Source: Halothiobacillus sp. (lineage in GTDB: Bacteria > Pseudomonadota > Gammaproteobacteria > JAAZVP01). Taken from it: a stretch of DNA of 41,141 nucleotides. Under the pieces are notes generated by a model. That model saw nothing but the letters and a program-made list of their open reading frames with translations. It ran no database searches and was not told where the DNA came from. Every line of letters starts with the position of its first letter. The first letter of the stretch is position 1. The translations under genes and the position numbers were made by a program. Shown piece by piece: positions 8,981-19,855 of this stretch. The stretch lies in assembly GCA_018623495.1 (NCBI GenBank), contig JAAZVP010000021.1:1-41141 (forward strand). Direction: 5' to 3'.

Positions 8981-10494
8981 CAGTCCCGCCCTCCCGCGCC
9001 GATGGCCTCGGAGGCGATCTCCAGCAGGGCGTCGCGATCGGCATCTGCGAGCGCCTCGCCCGCCTCGATGCGCTCGCAGATGCCGGCCAGGGAATCGACC
9101 ACCGCCTCCCGCAGGCGGCGCTCGGCGTCGGCGACGGCGTCGAGATCCACCGAGTCGAACAGCCCGTGGCTCGCGGCCAGCATCACCGCCGCCTGCTCGC
9201 AGACCCGCAGGGGCCGACCGCGGGGCTGCTTGAGCAGTTCGCGAACCCGGCGGCCGTGCTCGATCTGCTCGCGGGTCGCCTCGTCCAGGCGGGTGCCGAA
9301 ACGGGCGAAGGTCTCCAGCTCCTCGAACTGCGAGTAGGCCAGGCGCAGGTCCCCGGCCACCGCCCGCAGCGCCGGCAGCTGGGTCTTGCCGCCCACCCGC
9401 GAGACCGACTTGCCCACGTCCACCGCCGGCAGCACCGCCTTGCGGAAGAGCTCCGGGGAGAGATAGATCTGGCCGTCGGTGATCGAGATCAGGTTGGTGG
9501 GAATGTAGGCGGCGATGTTCTGCGCCTGGGTCTCCACCACCGGCAGCGTGGTGAGCGAGCCGCCGCCGTGCTCGGGCCGGAGGCGGGTGGAGCGTTCCAG
9601 CAGCCGCGAGTGGACGTAGAAGATGTCGCCGGGATAGGCCTCGCGGCCGGGTGGACGACGCAACAGCAGCGACAGCTGGCGGTAGGCCCGGGCGTGGCGG
9701 GTCAGGTCGTCGAGCACCAGCAGCACGTCGCGACCCTGTTCCATGAACCACTCGCCCACGCTCATCGCCGCGTAGGGGGTGACGAACTGCAGGCCGGGGG
9801 TCGCCTCGCCCGGACCCACCATCACCACGCTGTGCTCCAGCGACCCGGCCTCGCGCAGGGCATCCACCACGCGGGCCACGGCGGTACCCCGCTGGCCGAT
9901 GGCGCAGTAGATGCAGACCACGCCGGTGTCGCGCTGGTTGATGATGGCATCCACCGCCACCGCCGTCTTGCCGGTCTGGCGGTCGCCGACGATCAGCTCC
10001 CGCTGGCCGCGGCCCACCGGGACCAGGGTGTCCACTGCCTTGAGGCCGGTCTGCAGGGGCACCTCCACCGGCGCCCGGTGCATGATCGCCGGCGCCTCGC
10101 GCTCCACCGGCCGCCGCTCGACGGTGCCCGGGGTGGCCCGCCGGTCCAGCGGCCGGCCCAGGCCGTCCACCACCCGGCCCAGCAGCGCCTCGCCCACCGG
10201 CACGTCCACCAGCCGCCCCGTCCCCCGCACCTCGGTGCCCGCCTCGATGGCCTCGGCCTCGTCGAGCAGCACCACGCCGATCTCCTCGGCATCGAGATTG
10301 AAGGCCATGCCGAACCCCCCGCCGGAAAAGACCAGCATCTCCTCCGAGCGCACCCCGCGCAGGCCATGGACCCGGGCGATGCCCTCGCCCACGTGGGTGA
10401 CGGTGCCGGTCTCGCGGGCGGCCATGCGCGGGGCATGCTCCTCGATGGTCTCGCGAAACGCAGCGAAAGTGTCCGCCAGCCAGTCATCCAGCAT
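8980..10494 (-). CDS. atpA: N-type ATP synthase alpha subunit
   Basis: This is the non-catalytic nucleotide-binding subunit of F1. The protein has 504 residues. It has the alpha-type P-loop GDRQTGKT at about 170-177, [11 protein letters not shown], and the arginine finger in [11 protein letters not shown]. The Ser-Arg-Val-Gly form of that motif separates alpha from beta. The ATG at 10494 overlaps the end of atpF by 11 bp. The N-terminal helix ([19 protein letters not shown]) would contact the peripheral stalk. In this operon no delta gene stands between atpF and atpA, as in other N-type ATPases. Confidence 0.94.
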   Translation of the reverse strand: MLDDWLADTFAAFRETIEEHAPRMAARETGTVTHVGEGIARVHGLRGVRSEEMLVFSGGGFGMAFNLDAEEIGVVLLDEAEAIEAGTEVRGTGRLVDVPVGEALLGRVVDGLGRPLDRRATPGTVERRPVEREAPAIMHRAPVEVPLQTGLKAVDTLVPVGRGQRELIVGDRQTGKTAVAVDAIINQRDTGVVCIYCAIGQRGTAVARVVDALREAGSLEHSVVMVGPGEATPGLQFVTPYAAMSVGEWFMEQGRDVLLVLDDLTRHARAYRQLSLLLRRPPGREAYPGDIFYVHSRLLERSTRLRPEHGGGSLTTLPVVETQAQNIAAYIPTNLISITDGQIYLSPELFRKAVLPAVDVGKSVSRVGGKTQLPALRAVAGDLRLAYSQFEELETFARFGTRLDEATREQIEHGRRVRELLKQPRGRPLRVCEQAAVMLAASHGLFDSVDLDAVADAERRLREAVVDSLAGICERIEAGEALADADRDALLEIASEAIGAGGRD

Positions 10495-11269
10495 GGCCGC
10501 GGGCCTCCGCGCCCGGCGCTTGCGTGAGTGCCTCGAGGTCGATGGCCAGCTCGTCGAGGTACTGCGCCAGGTTCCAGCCCAGCACCCGGTCGCCGGTGCG
10601 CAGCTCCAGCCCGCCCAGCAGTTCCGGATCGACCTCGAAGCGCACGGGCGTCTCCCCCAGGTCGAGCACCGCATCCAGTGCCGAGGCCAGCCGCTCGCGC
10701 ACCTCCGCCCCCGGCTCGTGGGCCGCGGCCACGACCAGTGCCCCGGCCTCGCGCGCCGCCTGCGCCAGCGCCCTGCGCTCCTCGTCCGCCAGGGCCTCGA
10801 TCCGCTCGCGGAACACGGCCACCACCCGGCTTTCGAGCTCGGCGTCGGCGAGATCGGCCAGTGCCCGCCGACCGAGCTGCATCAGCGTCCGGCCGAGTTC
10901 CCGGCGCAGCGCGCGGTGAAAACGCGCCTGCTGGGCTTCGAGATCGTCGAGCCATTCCCGCCGCCGCGCCTCGACCGCCTCGCGGGCCTCCTCCAGCCAT
11001 TGCTCGCGGCGCTCCCGGGCGGCCTCGCGGGCGTCTTCCATGAACTGCTCACGGCCCGCCTCCAGTTCCCGTTGGCGCTCGCGGCAGTCCTGGATGGCGG
11101 CCTCGGCCTCGGCCTCCCGCTCGCGGGCCTGCTCCAGTCGGTCACCGATGCGCTGCTCGCGCCGGTCCATGACCTCGATCACCGGCCGGTAGAGGAAGCG
11201 CTTGAGCAGCCAGACCAGCACCAGGAAGTTGATCACCTGGGCGATGGTGGTGAGCCAGTCGATCTGCAT
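10484..11269 (-). CDS. atpF: N-type ATP synthase b subunit with delta-like C-terminus
   Basis: This is the peripheral-stalk subunit linking Fo to F1. The protein has 261 residues, against about 156 in E. coli. It has an N-terminal membrane helix (about residues 4-25) and then a long, highly charged alpha-helical region rich in Arg and Glu to about residue 150. The last 100 or so residues look globular ([36 protein letters not shown]), resembling the C-terminal half of delta/OSCP. Since there is no atpH gene, this tail probably does the delta job. The gene starts 3 bp after atpE and overlaps atpA. Confidence 0.9.
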   Translation of the reverse strand: MQIDWLTTIAQVINFLVLVWLLKRFLYRPVIEVMDRREQRIGDRLEQAREREAEAEAAIQDCRERQRELEAGREQFMEDAREAARERREQWLEEAREAVEARRREWLDDLEAQQARFHRALRRELGRTLMQLGRRALADLADAELESRVVAVFRERIEALADEERRALAQAAREAGALVVAAAHEPGAEVRERLASALDAVLDLGETPVRFEVDPELLGGLELRTGDRVLGWNLAQYLDELAIDLEALTQAPGAEARGHAG

Positions 11270-11272
11270 CGC

Positions 11273-11545
11273 TCAGCCCCCGGCGGAGACGGCGTTCCAG
11301 AAGGGGTTGGCGAAGATCAGGATCATGGCCACCACGAAACAGTAGATGGCGGTGGACTCGATCATCGCCAGGCCCACGAACAGGGTCCGGGTGAGCGTGC
11401 CCGCCTCGTCGGGCTGCTGGGCGATCGCCTGCAGGGCCTGGGCCACCGCCCGGCCCTCGCCCAGCGCCGGCCCCACGGCCCCGATGGCGATGGTGATGCC
11501 GGCGGTGAAGATCGAGGCCACGGCGATCAGGCTGGCTGGATCCAT
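11273..11545 (-). CDS. atpE: N-type ATP synthase c subunit
   Basis: This is the proteolipid of the rotor ring; it carries the transported ion. The protein has 90 residues in two membrane helices joined by the polar loop (ALQAIAQQPDEAG). Helix 1 has GPALGEGRAV, with Glu at about position 30 where the Na+-type Ilyobacter c subunit has Gln. Helix 2 has MIESTAIYC with Glu63, Ser64, Thr65 and Tyr68, matching the Na+-ligand pattern. There are thus two carboxylates per site. Whether the ring moves Na+ or H+ cannot be read from this alone. A GGAGG ribosome site lies about 9 bases before the ATG. It is 4 bp after atpB. Confidence 0.95.
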   Translation of the reverse strand: MDPASLIAVASIFTAGITIAIGAVGPALGEGRAVAQALQAIAQQPDEAGTLTRTLFVGLAMIESTAIYCFVVAMILIFANPFWNAVSAGG

Positions 11546-11549
11546 GGTG

Positions 11550-12269
11550 TCATTCCTCCGGGCTGTCTTGGTCGGGTTCGGCTCGGGCTGCGCCCGCACG
11601 CCGCTGGTGAACGGTGGTGGCCGAGGCAATGTAGACCATCGCCAGCACGGCGAAGATGTAGGCCTGGATCATCCCGGTGAGCAGCCCCAGCAGCTGCATC
11701 ACCACCGGGAAGAAGAACGGCGCCAGGCTCAGCAGGATCCCGGCGATCACCGTGCCGCTCATGATGTTGCCATAGAGGCGCACCGCCAGCGCCAGCGTGC
11801 GCGACAGCTCGCCGATGACGTTGAACGGCAGCATGAAGGGCGTGGGCCGCAGGTACTGGACCAGGTAGTCGCGCAGGCCTCGGGCCTCGAGGCCGAAGAC
11901 GGGCACGCCCACGAATACGCACAGGGCCAGCGCGGTGGTGGTGGACAGCGAGCCGGTGGGCGGCATGAACCCCGGCACCACGGCCAGCAGGTTGGCGGTG
12001 GCGATGAACAGGAACAGCGTGCCCACGAACGGCAGGTAGCGGTCCGGCTGCTGGCGGCTGATCTCGCGGATCTGGCGGCGGATGCCGTCGATCACCACCT
12101 CCAGCAGGTTCTGCCAGCGTGACAGCGCCATCCCGCCGTGCAGCCGCCGGGTGATCAGCCAGGACCCGCCGGCCAGCAACGCCATTACCACCCAGGTGAA
12201 CACCAGGGTGAGGTTGACGTGCAGCCAGCCCCACTGCCACAGGATCACGCTGTCGGGACTGATGGTCAT
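11550..12269 (-). CDS. atpB: N-type ATP synthase a subunit
   Basis: This is the stator channel subunit that passes ions to the c-ring. The protein has 239 residues and about five or six membrane helices. The essential arginine is in the fourth-helix motif TLALAVRLYGNIMSG at about residue 164, and the last helix has the partner Gln at about 202 (GMIQAYIFAVLAMVYI). It is shorter at the N-terminus than E. coli AtpB (271), as usual for N-type operons. Its ATG overlaps the stop of atpR (ATGA). The first 25 residues have no clear signal sequence. Confidence 0.95.
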   Translation of the reverse strand: MTISPDSVILWQWGWLHVNLTLVFTWVVMALLAGGSWLITRRLHGGMALSRWQNLLEVVIDGIRRQIREISRQQPDRYLPFVGTLFLFIATANLLAVVPGFMPPTGSLSTTTALALCVFVGVPVFGLEARGLRDYLVQYLRPTPFMLPFNVIGELSRTLALAVRLYGNIMSGTVIAGILLSLAPFFFPVVMQLLGLLTGMIQAYIFAVLAMVYIASATTVHQRRAGAARAEPDQDSPEE

Positions 12270-12544
12270 GCGCCCTCCGTGTTCCGCGGACCGGGGAGAA
12301 GCATCATCGGCTGGCGGACGAGCCACAGGCCGGCCACCGCCGCCAGCCAGCGCAGCGGCTCCTCGCCGCCGACCCAGGCGATCGCCAGCACCACCGCGAC
12401 CAGTCGCAGGCCGGTGCTCAGGGCCAGTCGGCGCCCCGGGTGCGGCGCCCGGTGGAGCCCGCGCAGCGTCAGCCAAAGCAGGCCGAAGTGGACCAGCCCC
12501 AGCAGCGCCCCGGCCAACCCCGCGCGCAGCAGCTCAATGGTCAT
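12266..12544 (-). CDS. atpR: N-ATPase subunit AtpR
   Basis: AtpR is a small membrane protein found only in N-type ATPase operons. The protein has 92 residues with three predicted helices, at about 4-26, 43-59 and 66-82. The second contains an arginine in STGLRLVAVVLA; membrane arginines in AtpR have been proposed to face the c-subunit glutamates. The ATG at 12544 has a GGGAGAG ribosome site; a GTG at 12550 is possible but less well placed. It sits between atpQ and atpB with 4- to 11-base overlaps. The name rests on gene order and topology, since the family has little conserved sequence. Confidence 0.82.
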   Translation of the reverse strand: MTIELLRAGLAGALLGLVHFGLLWLTLRGLHRAPHPGRRLALSTGLRLVAVVLAIAWVGGEEPLRWLAAVAGLWLVRQPMMLLPGPRNTEGA

Positions 12545-12821
12545 CGCCACTCTCCCGCTTCACCCAGTACCAGGCATTCCAGCAGCCCAGGGCCACGCCC
12601 ACGAACAGGCCGGTGAGCGTCCAGGAGATCTCCCCGCCCAGGCGCCCGTCCAGCCAGACACCCAGGGCGATACCGGCGAGCATGGGGATCGACACCGACC
12701 AGCCCACCAGCCCGAACATCCCCAGCCAGAACCAGACGTCGCGCCGCTCCTCGCGCCGGGCACGCCGGCGGCGCTCGGCCTTGCGCCCCACCTGGCGGCC
12801 GAAGTCCTCCCGCGCGTTCAT
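12534..12821 (-). CDS. atpQ: N-ATPase AtpQ (AtpI/Atp1-like) subunit
   Basis: This small membrane protein of 95 residues has a basic N-terminus (GRQVGRKAERRRRARREERR) and two hydrophobic helices at about 30-52 and 62-85, each with glycines. The arrangement is that of AtpI, which helps assemble the c-ring in housekeeping ATPases. Position after atpC and before atpR identifies it as AtpQ of the N-type operon. A GAGGAG ribosome site lies 5 bases before the ATG, and the ATG overlaps the atpC stop (ATGA). Its function is known only by analogy. Confidence 0.82.
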   Translation of the reverse strand: MNAREDFGRQVGRKAERRRRARREERRDVWFWLGMFGLVGWSVSIPMLAGIALGVWLDGRLGGEISWTLTGLFVGVALGCWNAWYWVKRESGDDH

Positions 12822-13206
12822 CGGGGCTCCTCGACCTGCATGAAACGCCGCAGTGCGCTGGCCTCCAGCCGGGCCAGCGCCCCGCGCGCCCGGCGTTCCA
12901 GCTCCTCCTGGCGGGCGAAGCGTTCCTCCACCAGGGCGCGCAGTTGCTCCAGCTGCTCGCCCACCACCCCGTCGCGGGTGGAGACGCGCACCATCCCGCC
13001 GCTCTTGACCAGGATGCCGCCGTCCACCGCCAGGCAGCCCTCCGCGCCCCCGTCGTCGACGTAGGTAAGCAACCCCGGCACCAGCGCGGTGACGAAGTCC
13101 ACGTGCCGGGGCAACAGGCAGAAGCTGCCGTCCTCGGCCTCGGCGATCACCTTGTTCACCTCGCAGTCCACCAGCACGCGCGTCGGCAGGAGCACCTTGA
13201 GCTGCA

Positions 13207-13207
<1 letters not shown>
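12818..13207 (-). CDS. atpC: N-type ATP synthase epsilon subunit
   Basis: This is the F1 rotor-stalk subunit that connects gamma to the c-ring and can inhibit hydrolysis. The protein has 129 residues. The N-terminal beta-sandwich shows the family pattern, with EDGSFCLLPRHVDFVTALVPG in place of the usual GxxGILPxHxP region. The C-terminal helical part (about 85-129) is rich in Glu, Arg and Leu. It follows atpD with a one-base TGATG overlap. atpD-atpC at the head of the operon is a hallmark of N-type clusters; housekeeping operons end with atpC. Confidence 0.9.
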
Positions 13208-15572
<2,365 letters not shown>

Positions 15573-15575
15573 CGG

Positions 15576-15594
15576 GCCCCGCCAGGGGCGGGGC
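15576..15594 (+). terminator. GC hairpin after nadC
   Basis: Perfect 8-bp stem gccccgcc / ggcggggc with a 3-base loop, starting three bases after the nadC stop codon. No U-tract follows, so termination efficiency is uncertain. Confidence 0.45.
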
Positions 15595-15649
15595 GGCCCC
15601 GGGTTCAGCGTTCAGTGCGTAGCGCGGGGAAAAGGACGGTGATGCGCCC

Positions 15650-15671
15650 CGGGGGCGTCGCCGCGCCCCCG
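15650..15671 (-). terminator. GC hairpin after ftsZ
   Basis: The 8-bp arms cgggggcg (15650-15657) and cgcccccg (15664-15671) flank a 6-base loop, 47 bases beyond the ftsZ stop on the minus strand. It has no T-run. It is probably part of the end of the dcw transcript. Confidence 0.35.
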
Positions 15672-15717
15672 TGAACGCGGCAGGCCCCGCGCCAAACGCT
15701 TTCCGGGTCGCCTCCCC

Positions 15718-16881
15718 TCAGTCCGCCTGCTTGCGCAGGAAGGCCGGGATGTCGAGGAAGTCGATGTCGAGGTCGTCGCCGACGGTGTCGCCGTTGGCGG
15801 TCCGCTTGGTCTCGCGCATCACCGTGGGCGTGTCGTAGTGGGCGTAGTCCGGGTCGCCGTTCTTGTCCACGGCCGCCACGGCGGGCTTCTCGACTTCCTT
15901 GAGGTGGGGGCCCTCGGCGGCCTGCTGGCGGTTGAGGCCGGTGGCGACGACGGTCACCCGCAGCTCGTTCTCGAGCTCGGGGTCGATCACGGTACCCACC
16001 ACGACGTTGGCCTCGTCCTTGGCGAACTGGCGCACGGCCGCGCCCACTTCCTCGAACTCGCCGATGGAGAGGTCCATGCCGGCGGTGATGTTGACCAGGA
16101 TGCCGGCGGCCCCGGCCAGGTTGATGTCCTCCAGCAGCGGGCTGTGGATGGCGGCCTCGGCGGCCTCGACCGCGCGGTTGTCGCCGGTGGCGGCGCCGGA
16201 GCCCATCATCGAGGTGCCCATCTCGGACATCACGGTGCGCACGTCGGCGAAGTCGACGTTGATCAGGCCCGGGCGGGTAATCAGCTCGGAAATGCCCTGG
16301 ACGGCGTTCTTGAGCACGTCGTTGGCGGCCTTGAAGGCGTCCAGCAGGCTGGCCTGCTTGCCCATCACCGACATCAGCTTCTCGTTGGGGATGGTGATCA
16401 GCGAGTCGACCGCGGCCTCCAGTTCCTGGATGCCGGTCTGGGCGTGGTCCATGCGCCGCTTGCCCTCGAAGCCGAAGGGCTTGGTGACCACCGCCACCGA
16501 GAGCACGCCCATGTCGCGGGCGATCTGGGCGATCACCGGGGCCGCGCCGGTGCCGGTTCCGCCACCCATGCCGGCGGTGATGAAGAGCATGTCGGCGCCG
16601 TCGATGGCCTCCTGGACCCGCTCGCGGTCCTCCAGGGCGGCCTGGCGACCCAGCTCGGGGTTGGCCCCCGCACCCAGCCCCTTGGTGATGTTGGCGCCGA
16701 TCTGCACCTGGGTGGGCGCGTCGGACTTGGCCAGCGCCTGGGCATCGGTATTGGCGGCGATGAACTCCACGCCGTCGATGGCCCCGGCGAGCATGTGGGC
16801 CACGGCATTGCCGCCCCCGCCGCCGACGCCGATGACCTTGATCGTTGCCTGCTCGGTCTGCGAATCCATCAGTTCAAACAT
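15718..16881 (-). CDS. ftsZ: Cell division protein FtsZ
   Basis: FtsZ is the tubulin-like GTPase that forms the division ring. The protein has 387 residues. It has the N-terminal GVGGGGGNAV loop, the tubulin signature GGGTGTG at about 106-112, the T7 loop NVDFADVRTVM with the catalytic acidic residues, and a variable linker. The conserved C-terminal tail LDIPAFLRKQAD binds FtsA and ZipA. A strong AGGAGG ribosome site lies 7 bases before the ATG. It is the last gene of the dcw cluster, 54 bp after ftsA. The usual next gene, lpxC, is missing. Confidence 0.97.
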   Translation of the reverse strand: MFELMDSQTEQATIKVIGVGGGGGNAVAHMLAGAIDGVEFIAANTDAQALAKSDAPTQVQIGANITKGLGAGANPELGRQAALEDRERVQEAIDGADMLFITAGMGGGTGTGAAPVIAQIARDMGVLSVAVVTKPFGFEGKRRMDHAQTGIQELEAAVDSLITIPNEKLMSVMGKQASLLDAFKAANDVLKNAVQGISELITRPGLINVDFADVRTVMSEMGTSMMGSGAATGDNRAVEAAEAAIHSPLLEDINLAGAAGILVNITAGMDLSIGEFEEVGAAVRQFAKDEANVVVGTVIDPELENELRVTVVATGLNRQQAAEGPHLKEVEKPAVAAVDKNGDPDYAHYDTPTVMRETKRTANGDTVGDDLDIDFLDIPAFLRKQAD

Positions 16882-16935
16882 GGCTCATCCTCCTCTCGTC
16901 GTCTCTCTTGTCCTGCGCTGGCGCTTGTCTTCGAA

Positions 16936-18174
16936 TCAGAAATTACCCTGAAACCACTCTCGCATCCTCTTCCATAGGCTCCCCTTGCTGGCGTCCAGTC
17001 CATGTCCTCCCAGCCCGGAGGGCTCGGTGTCCCCCTGGCCGAAGAGCAGAAGGCCCACCCCGGTGGCGTGCTTGGGGTTGTCCGCCACGCTGGACAGGCC
17101 GGTCACGTTCTGTGGCAGGCCGATGCGCACGGGGGTGTGGAAGATCTCCTCGGCGAGATCCATCACCCCTTCCATGCGCGAACTGCCCCCGGTGAGCACC
17201 ACGCCCGCGGCGATCAGGTTCTCGAAGCCGCTGCGCCGCAGCTCTGCCTGCACCAGCGAGAGCAGCTCCTCGTAGCGCGGCTCGACCACCTCGGCGAGCA
17301 CCTGGCGCGAGAGCCGCCGGGGCGGTCGATCGCCGACGCTGGGGACCTCGATGGTCTCCTCGGGGTCGGCCAGCTGGCGCAGCGCGCAGGCGTACTCCTG
17401 CTTGATCCGCTCGGCGTGGTGCGTGGGCGTGCGCAGGGCCACGGCGATGTCGTTGGTCACCTGGTCGCCGGCGATGGGGATCACCGCCGTGTGGCGGATG
17501 GCACCGTCGACGAACACCGCCATGTCGGTGGTGCCGCCGCCGATGTCCACCAGGCACACGCCCAGTTCCTTCTCGTCGTCGGTGAGCACCGCCTGGGCCG
17601 AGGCCAGCTGCTCGAGGACCACGTCCTCGACCTCCAGGCCGCAGCGGCCCACGCACTTGACGATGTTCTGGGCCGCGCTCACCGCGCCGGTGACCAGGTG
17701 CACCTTGGACTCCAGGCGTACCCCGGCCATGCCGATGGGCTCGCGCACGCCGTCCTGCTCGTCGATGATGAACTCCTGGGGCAGGACGTGGAGGATCTTC
17801 TGGTCGGCGGGAATGGCCACCGCGCGGGCGGCGTCGATCACCCGGTCGACGTCCTCCACGGTCACCTCGCGGTCCTTGATGGCCACGATGCCGTGGGAGT
17901 TCATGCTCTTGACGTGGCTGCCGGCGATGCCGGCGCGCACCGAATGGATCTGGCAGCCGGCCATCAGCTCGGCCTCCTCGACGGCCCGCTGGATGCTCTG
18001 GACGGTGGACTCGATGTTGACCACCACGCCCTTCTTCAGCCCCCGCGAGGGATGCGATCCCAGGCCGATCACCTCCATCCGGCCCTGGTCATTGCGCTCC
18101 CCGACGATGGCCACGACCTTGGAGGTGCCGATGTCGAGGCCCACCACCAGGTTCTTGTCGGTCTTCTTGGTCAT
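16936..18174 (-). CDS. ftsA: Cell division protein FtsA
   Basis: FtsA is the actin-like ATPase that anchors FtsZ to the membrane. The protein has 412 residues. It has the phosphate-1 loop VVGLDIGTSKV at about 10-20, the phosphate-2 motif CLVDIGGGTTDMAVF near 205 and VVLTGGSSRMEGV near 330. The C-terminal amphipathic helix SLWKRMREWFQGNF is the membrane-targeting sequence. The ATG overlaps the ftsQ stop (ATGA), so translation is probably coupled. Confidence 0.96.
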   Translation of the reverse strand: MTKKTDKNLVVGLDIGTSKVVAIVGERNDQGRMEVIGLGSHPSRGLKKGVVVNIESTVQSIQRAVEEAELMAGCQIHSVRAGIAGSHVKSMNSHGIVAIKDREVTVEDVDRVIDAARAVAIPADQKILHVLPQEFIIDEQDGVREPIGMAGVRLESKVHLVTGAVSAAQNIVKCVGRCGLEVEDVVLEQLASAQAVLTDDEKELGVCLVDIGGGTTDMAVFVDGAIRHTAVIPIAGDQVTNDIAVALRTPTHHAERIKQEYACALRQLADPEETIEVPSVGDRPPRRLSRQVLAEVVEPRYEELLSLVQAELRRSGFENLIAAGVVLTGGSSRMEGVMDLAEEIFHTPVRIGLPQNVTGLSSVADNPKHATGVGLLLFGQGDTEPSGLGGHGLDASKGSLWKRMREWFQGNF

Positions 18175-18929
18175 GCGTCGTCCCCACCTCGTGTCTGTTG
18201 GCCGTCGCTCCAGGCGACGGCGAAACCGTTCGGATACCGCAGGTCGATGGTCTCGATGCGCGCCACCCGGGGTGCGAGGACCTCCGGGTAGGCGCCGATG
18301 AAGCGTTCCAGGCGGTCGTCCACCGACTCGCGGCCCAGCCGCAGGCGCGGGCCGCCGGCCAGATCCAGGCTCAGCGCCCGGCGCGCGTCGCGCCGCAGGC
18401 CGGCCACCTCCAGGCCCAGCGGCGCCAGCCGCTGGTCGATGCGCCGGTACAGCGCCCAGATCTCCGCGGCGCGCCCCGCCGGGCCGGAGAGCTGGGGCAG
18501 GCCGTCGAGCCCCGCGACCGGTCGCTGGGGCCGAAACACCTCGGCGCGCGCGTTGATCAGCGCCTGGCCGCGCCAGTGGGCCACCGGCTGCTGCTCGACG
18601 ATGCCGACCCAGAGCGTGTCCGGCCATTCGCGGCGCAGGGTCACCCGGTCCACCCAGGCGAGATCCCCCACCGCGGCATAGATCTCGGCCAGGTCCACGC
18701 CGAAGAAGCTGCCGTGGAGGTGGCCATTGATCCGCCGCTTGAGCTCGGTGGCGTCGAGGTGCTGGAACTCGCCGTCCACGTGCACCACCCGCACCGGGAA
18801 GTGGCGCGGATCGTCCAGCACCCGCCCGATCCATGCCAGCGCCGCCACCAGCGCGGCCAGCAGCAGCACCTCCAGGTAGAGGCGCAGCCGCCCCGCCCGG
18901 CCGCCGGCGCTCGACGCCTCGGCATTCAC
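18171..18929 (-). CDS. ftsQ: Cell division protein FtsQ
   Basis: FtsQ is a bitopic divisome protein that binds FtsL-FtsB. The protein has 252 residues: a short cytoplasmic N-terminus, a single membrane helix at about 17-38, a POTRA domain from about 46 (VRVVHVDGEFQHLDATELKR) and the beta domain, with the family stretch WPDTLWVGIVEQQPVAHW near 101 and DLRYPNGFAVAW near the end. Overlaps of 4 bp on both sides (ddl upstream, ftsA downstream) tie it into the operon. Confidence 0.94.
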   Translation of the reverse strand: MNAEASSAGGRAGRLRLYLEVLLLAALVAALAWIGRVLDDPRHFPVRVVHVDGEFQHLDATELKRRINGHLHGSFFGVDLAEIYAAVGDLAWVDRVTLRREWPDTLWVGIVEQQPVAHWRGQALINARAEVFRPQRPVAGLDGLPQLSGPAGRAAEIWALYRRIDQRLAPLGLEVAGLRRDARRALSLDLAGGPRLRLGRESVDDRLERFIGAYPEVLAPRVARIETIDLRYPNGFAVAWSDGQQTRGGDDA

Positions 18930-19855
18930 CGCCCCACCTCCGCGGTGGCCAGGATCTCGCCCACCAGTTCGGCGAAGCCCATGCCGGCGGCGGCGGCGGC
19001 CATGGGGACCAGGCTGTGGTCGGTCATCCCGGGGATGGTGTTGGCCTCCAGCAGCCAGTTGCGGCCATCCGCGTCGCGCATCACGTCCACCCGGCCCCAG
19101 CCCGAGGCGCCCAGCAGGCGATAGGCCTCCTGCGCCAGGGCGGCCATCCCGGCCTCCGCGCCGGCATCGAGCCCGCAGGGACAGTGATAGCCGGTGTCCT
19201 CGGCCTCGTACTTGGCGGCGTAGTCGTAGAAGGCATGCGGCGTCTCCAGCCGGATCACCGGCAGGGCCCGGTCGCCCAGCAGGCTGACCGTGTACTCGCC
19301 GCCGTCGATCCAGCGCTCGGCGAGTACCGGGCCGTAGCCGCTCGCCGCGCGCCGGGCCGTCTCCAGCTCCGCGACCGTCTCCACCCGGCTCATGCCGATG
19401 CTCGAACCCTCCAGTGCCGGCTTGACGATCAGCGGCAGGCCCAGGGCCTCGACCGCCGCCGCGCAGTCATCGGCCGAGGCCAGCAGCCGCCAGCCCGGCG
19501 TGGGCAGCCCGGCCCCGTGCCAGAGCTGCTTGCTGCGCAGCTTGTCCATGCCCAGCGCCGATCCCAGCACGCCGCTGCCGGTGTAGGGGATCTGCAGGGT
19601 CTCCAGAACCCCCTGGATCACGCCGTCCTCGCCGCCACGACCGTGCAGGGCGACGAACACGCGGTCGAACCCGCGGCGCTCCAGCAGGCCGGCGATGTCG
19701 CGGCCGACGTCCACGGGGTAGGCATCCACCCCGGCGGACTTGAGCGCCTCGAAGACCGCCAGCCCGCTCTTCAGCGAGATCTCGCGCTCGGCCGACCAAC
19801 CGCCCATGAGCACGCCCACGGCACCGAAGCGTTCCGGGTTCGCGATGCCGGTCAT
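18926..19855 (-). CDS. ddl: D-alanine--D-alanine ligase
   Basis: This ATP-grasp enzyme joins two D-alanines for the peptidoglycan pentapeptide. The protein has 309 residues, the length of DdlB. It has MGGWSAEREISLKSG near 17, LHGRGGEDGVIQG near 70, YTGSGVLGSALGMDK near 95, the lysine-containing LIVKPALEGSSIGM near 140 and NTIPGMTDHSLVPMAA near the end. The position between murB and ftsQ is the standard ddlB place. It overlaps murB by 4 bp. Confidence 0.95.
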   Translation of the reverse strand: MTGIANPERFGAVGVLMGGWSAEREISLKSGLAVFEALKSAGVDAYPVDVGRDIAGLLERRGFDRVFVALHGRGGEDGVIQGVLETLQIPYTGSGVLGSALGMDKLRSKQLWHGAGLPTPGWRLLASADDCAAAVEALGLPLIVKPALEGSSIGMSRVETVAELETARRAASGYGPVLAERWIDGGEYTVSLLGDRALPVIRLETPHAFYDYAAKYEAEDTGYHCPCGLDAGAEAGMAALAQEAYRLLGASGWGRVDVMRDADGRNWLLEANTIPGMTDHSLVPMAAAAAGMGFAELVGEILATAEVGR

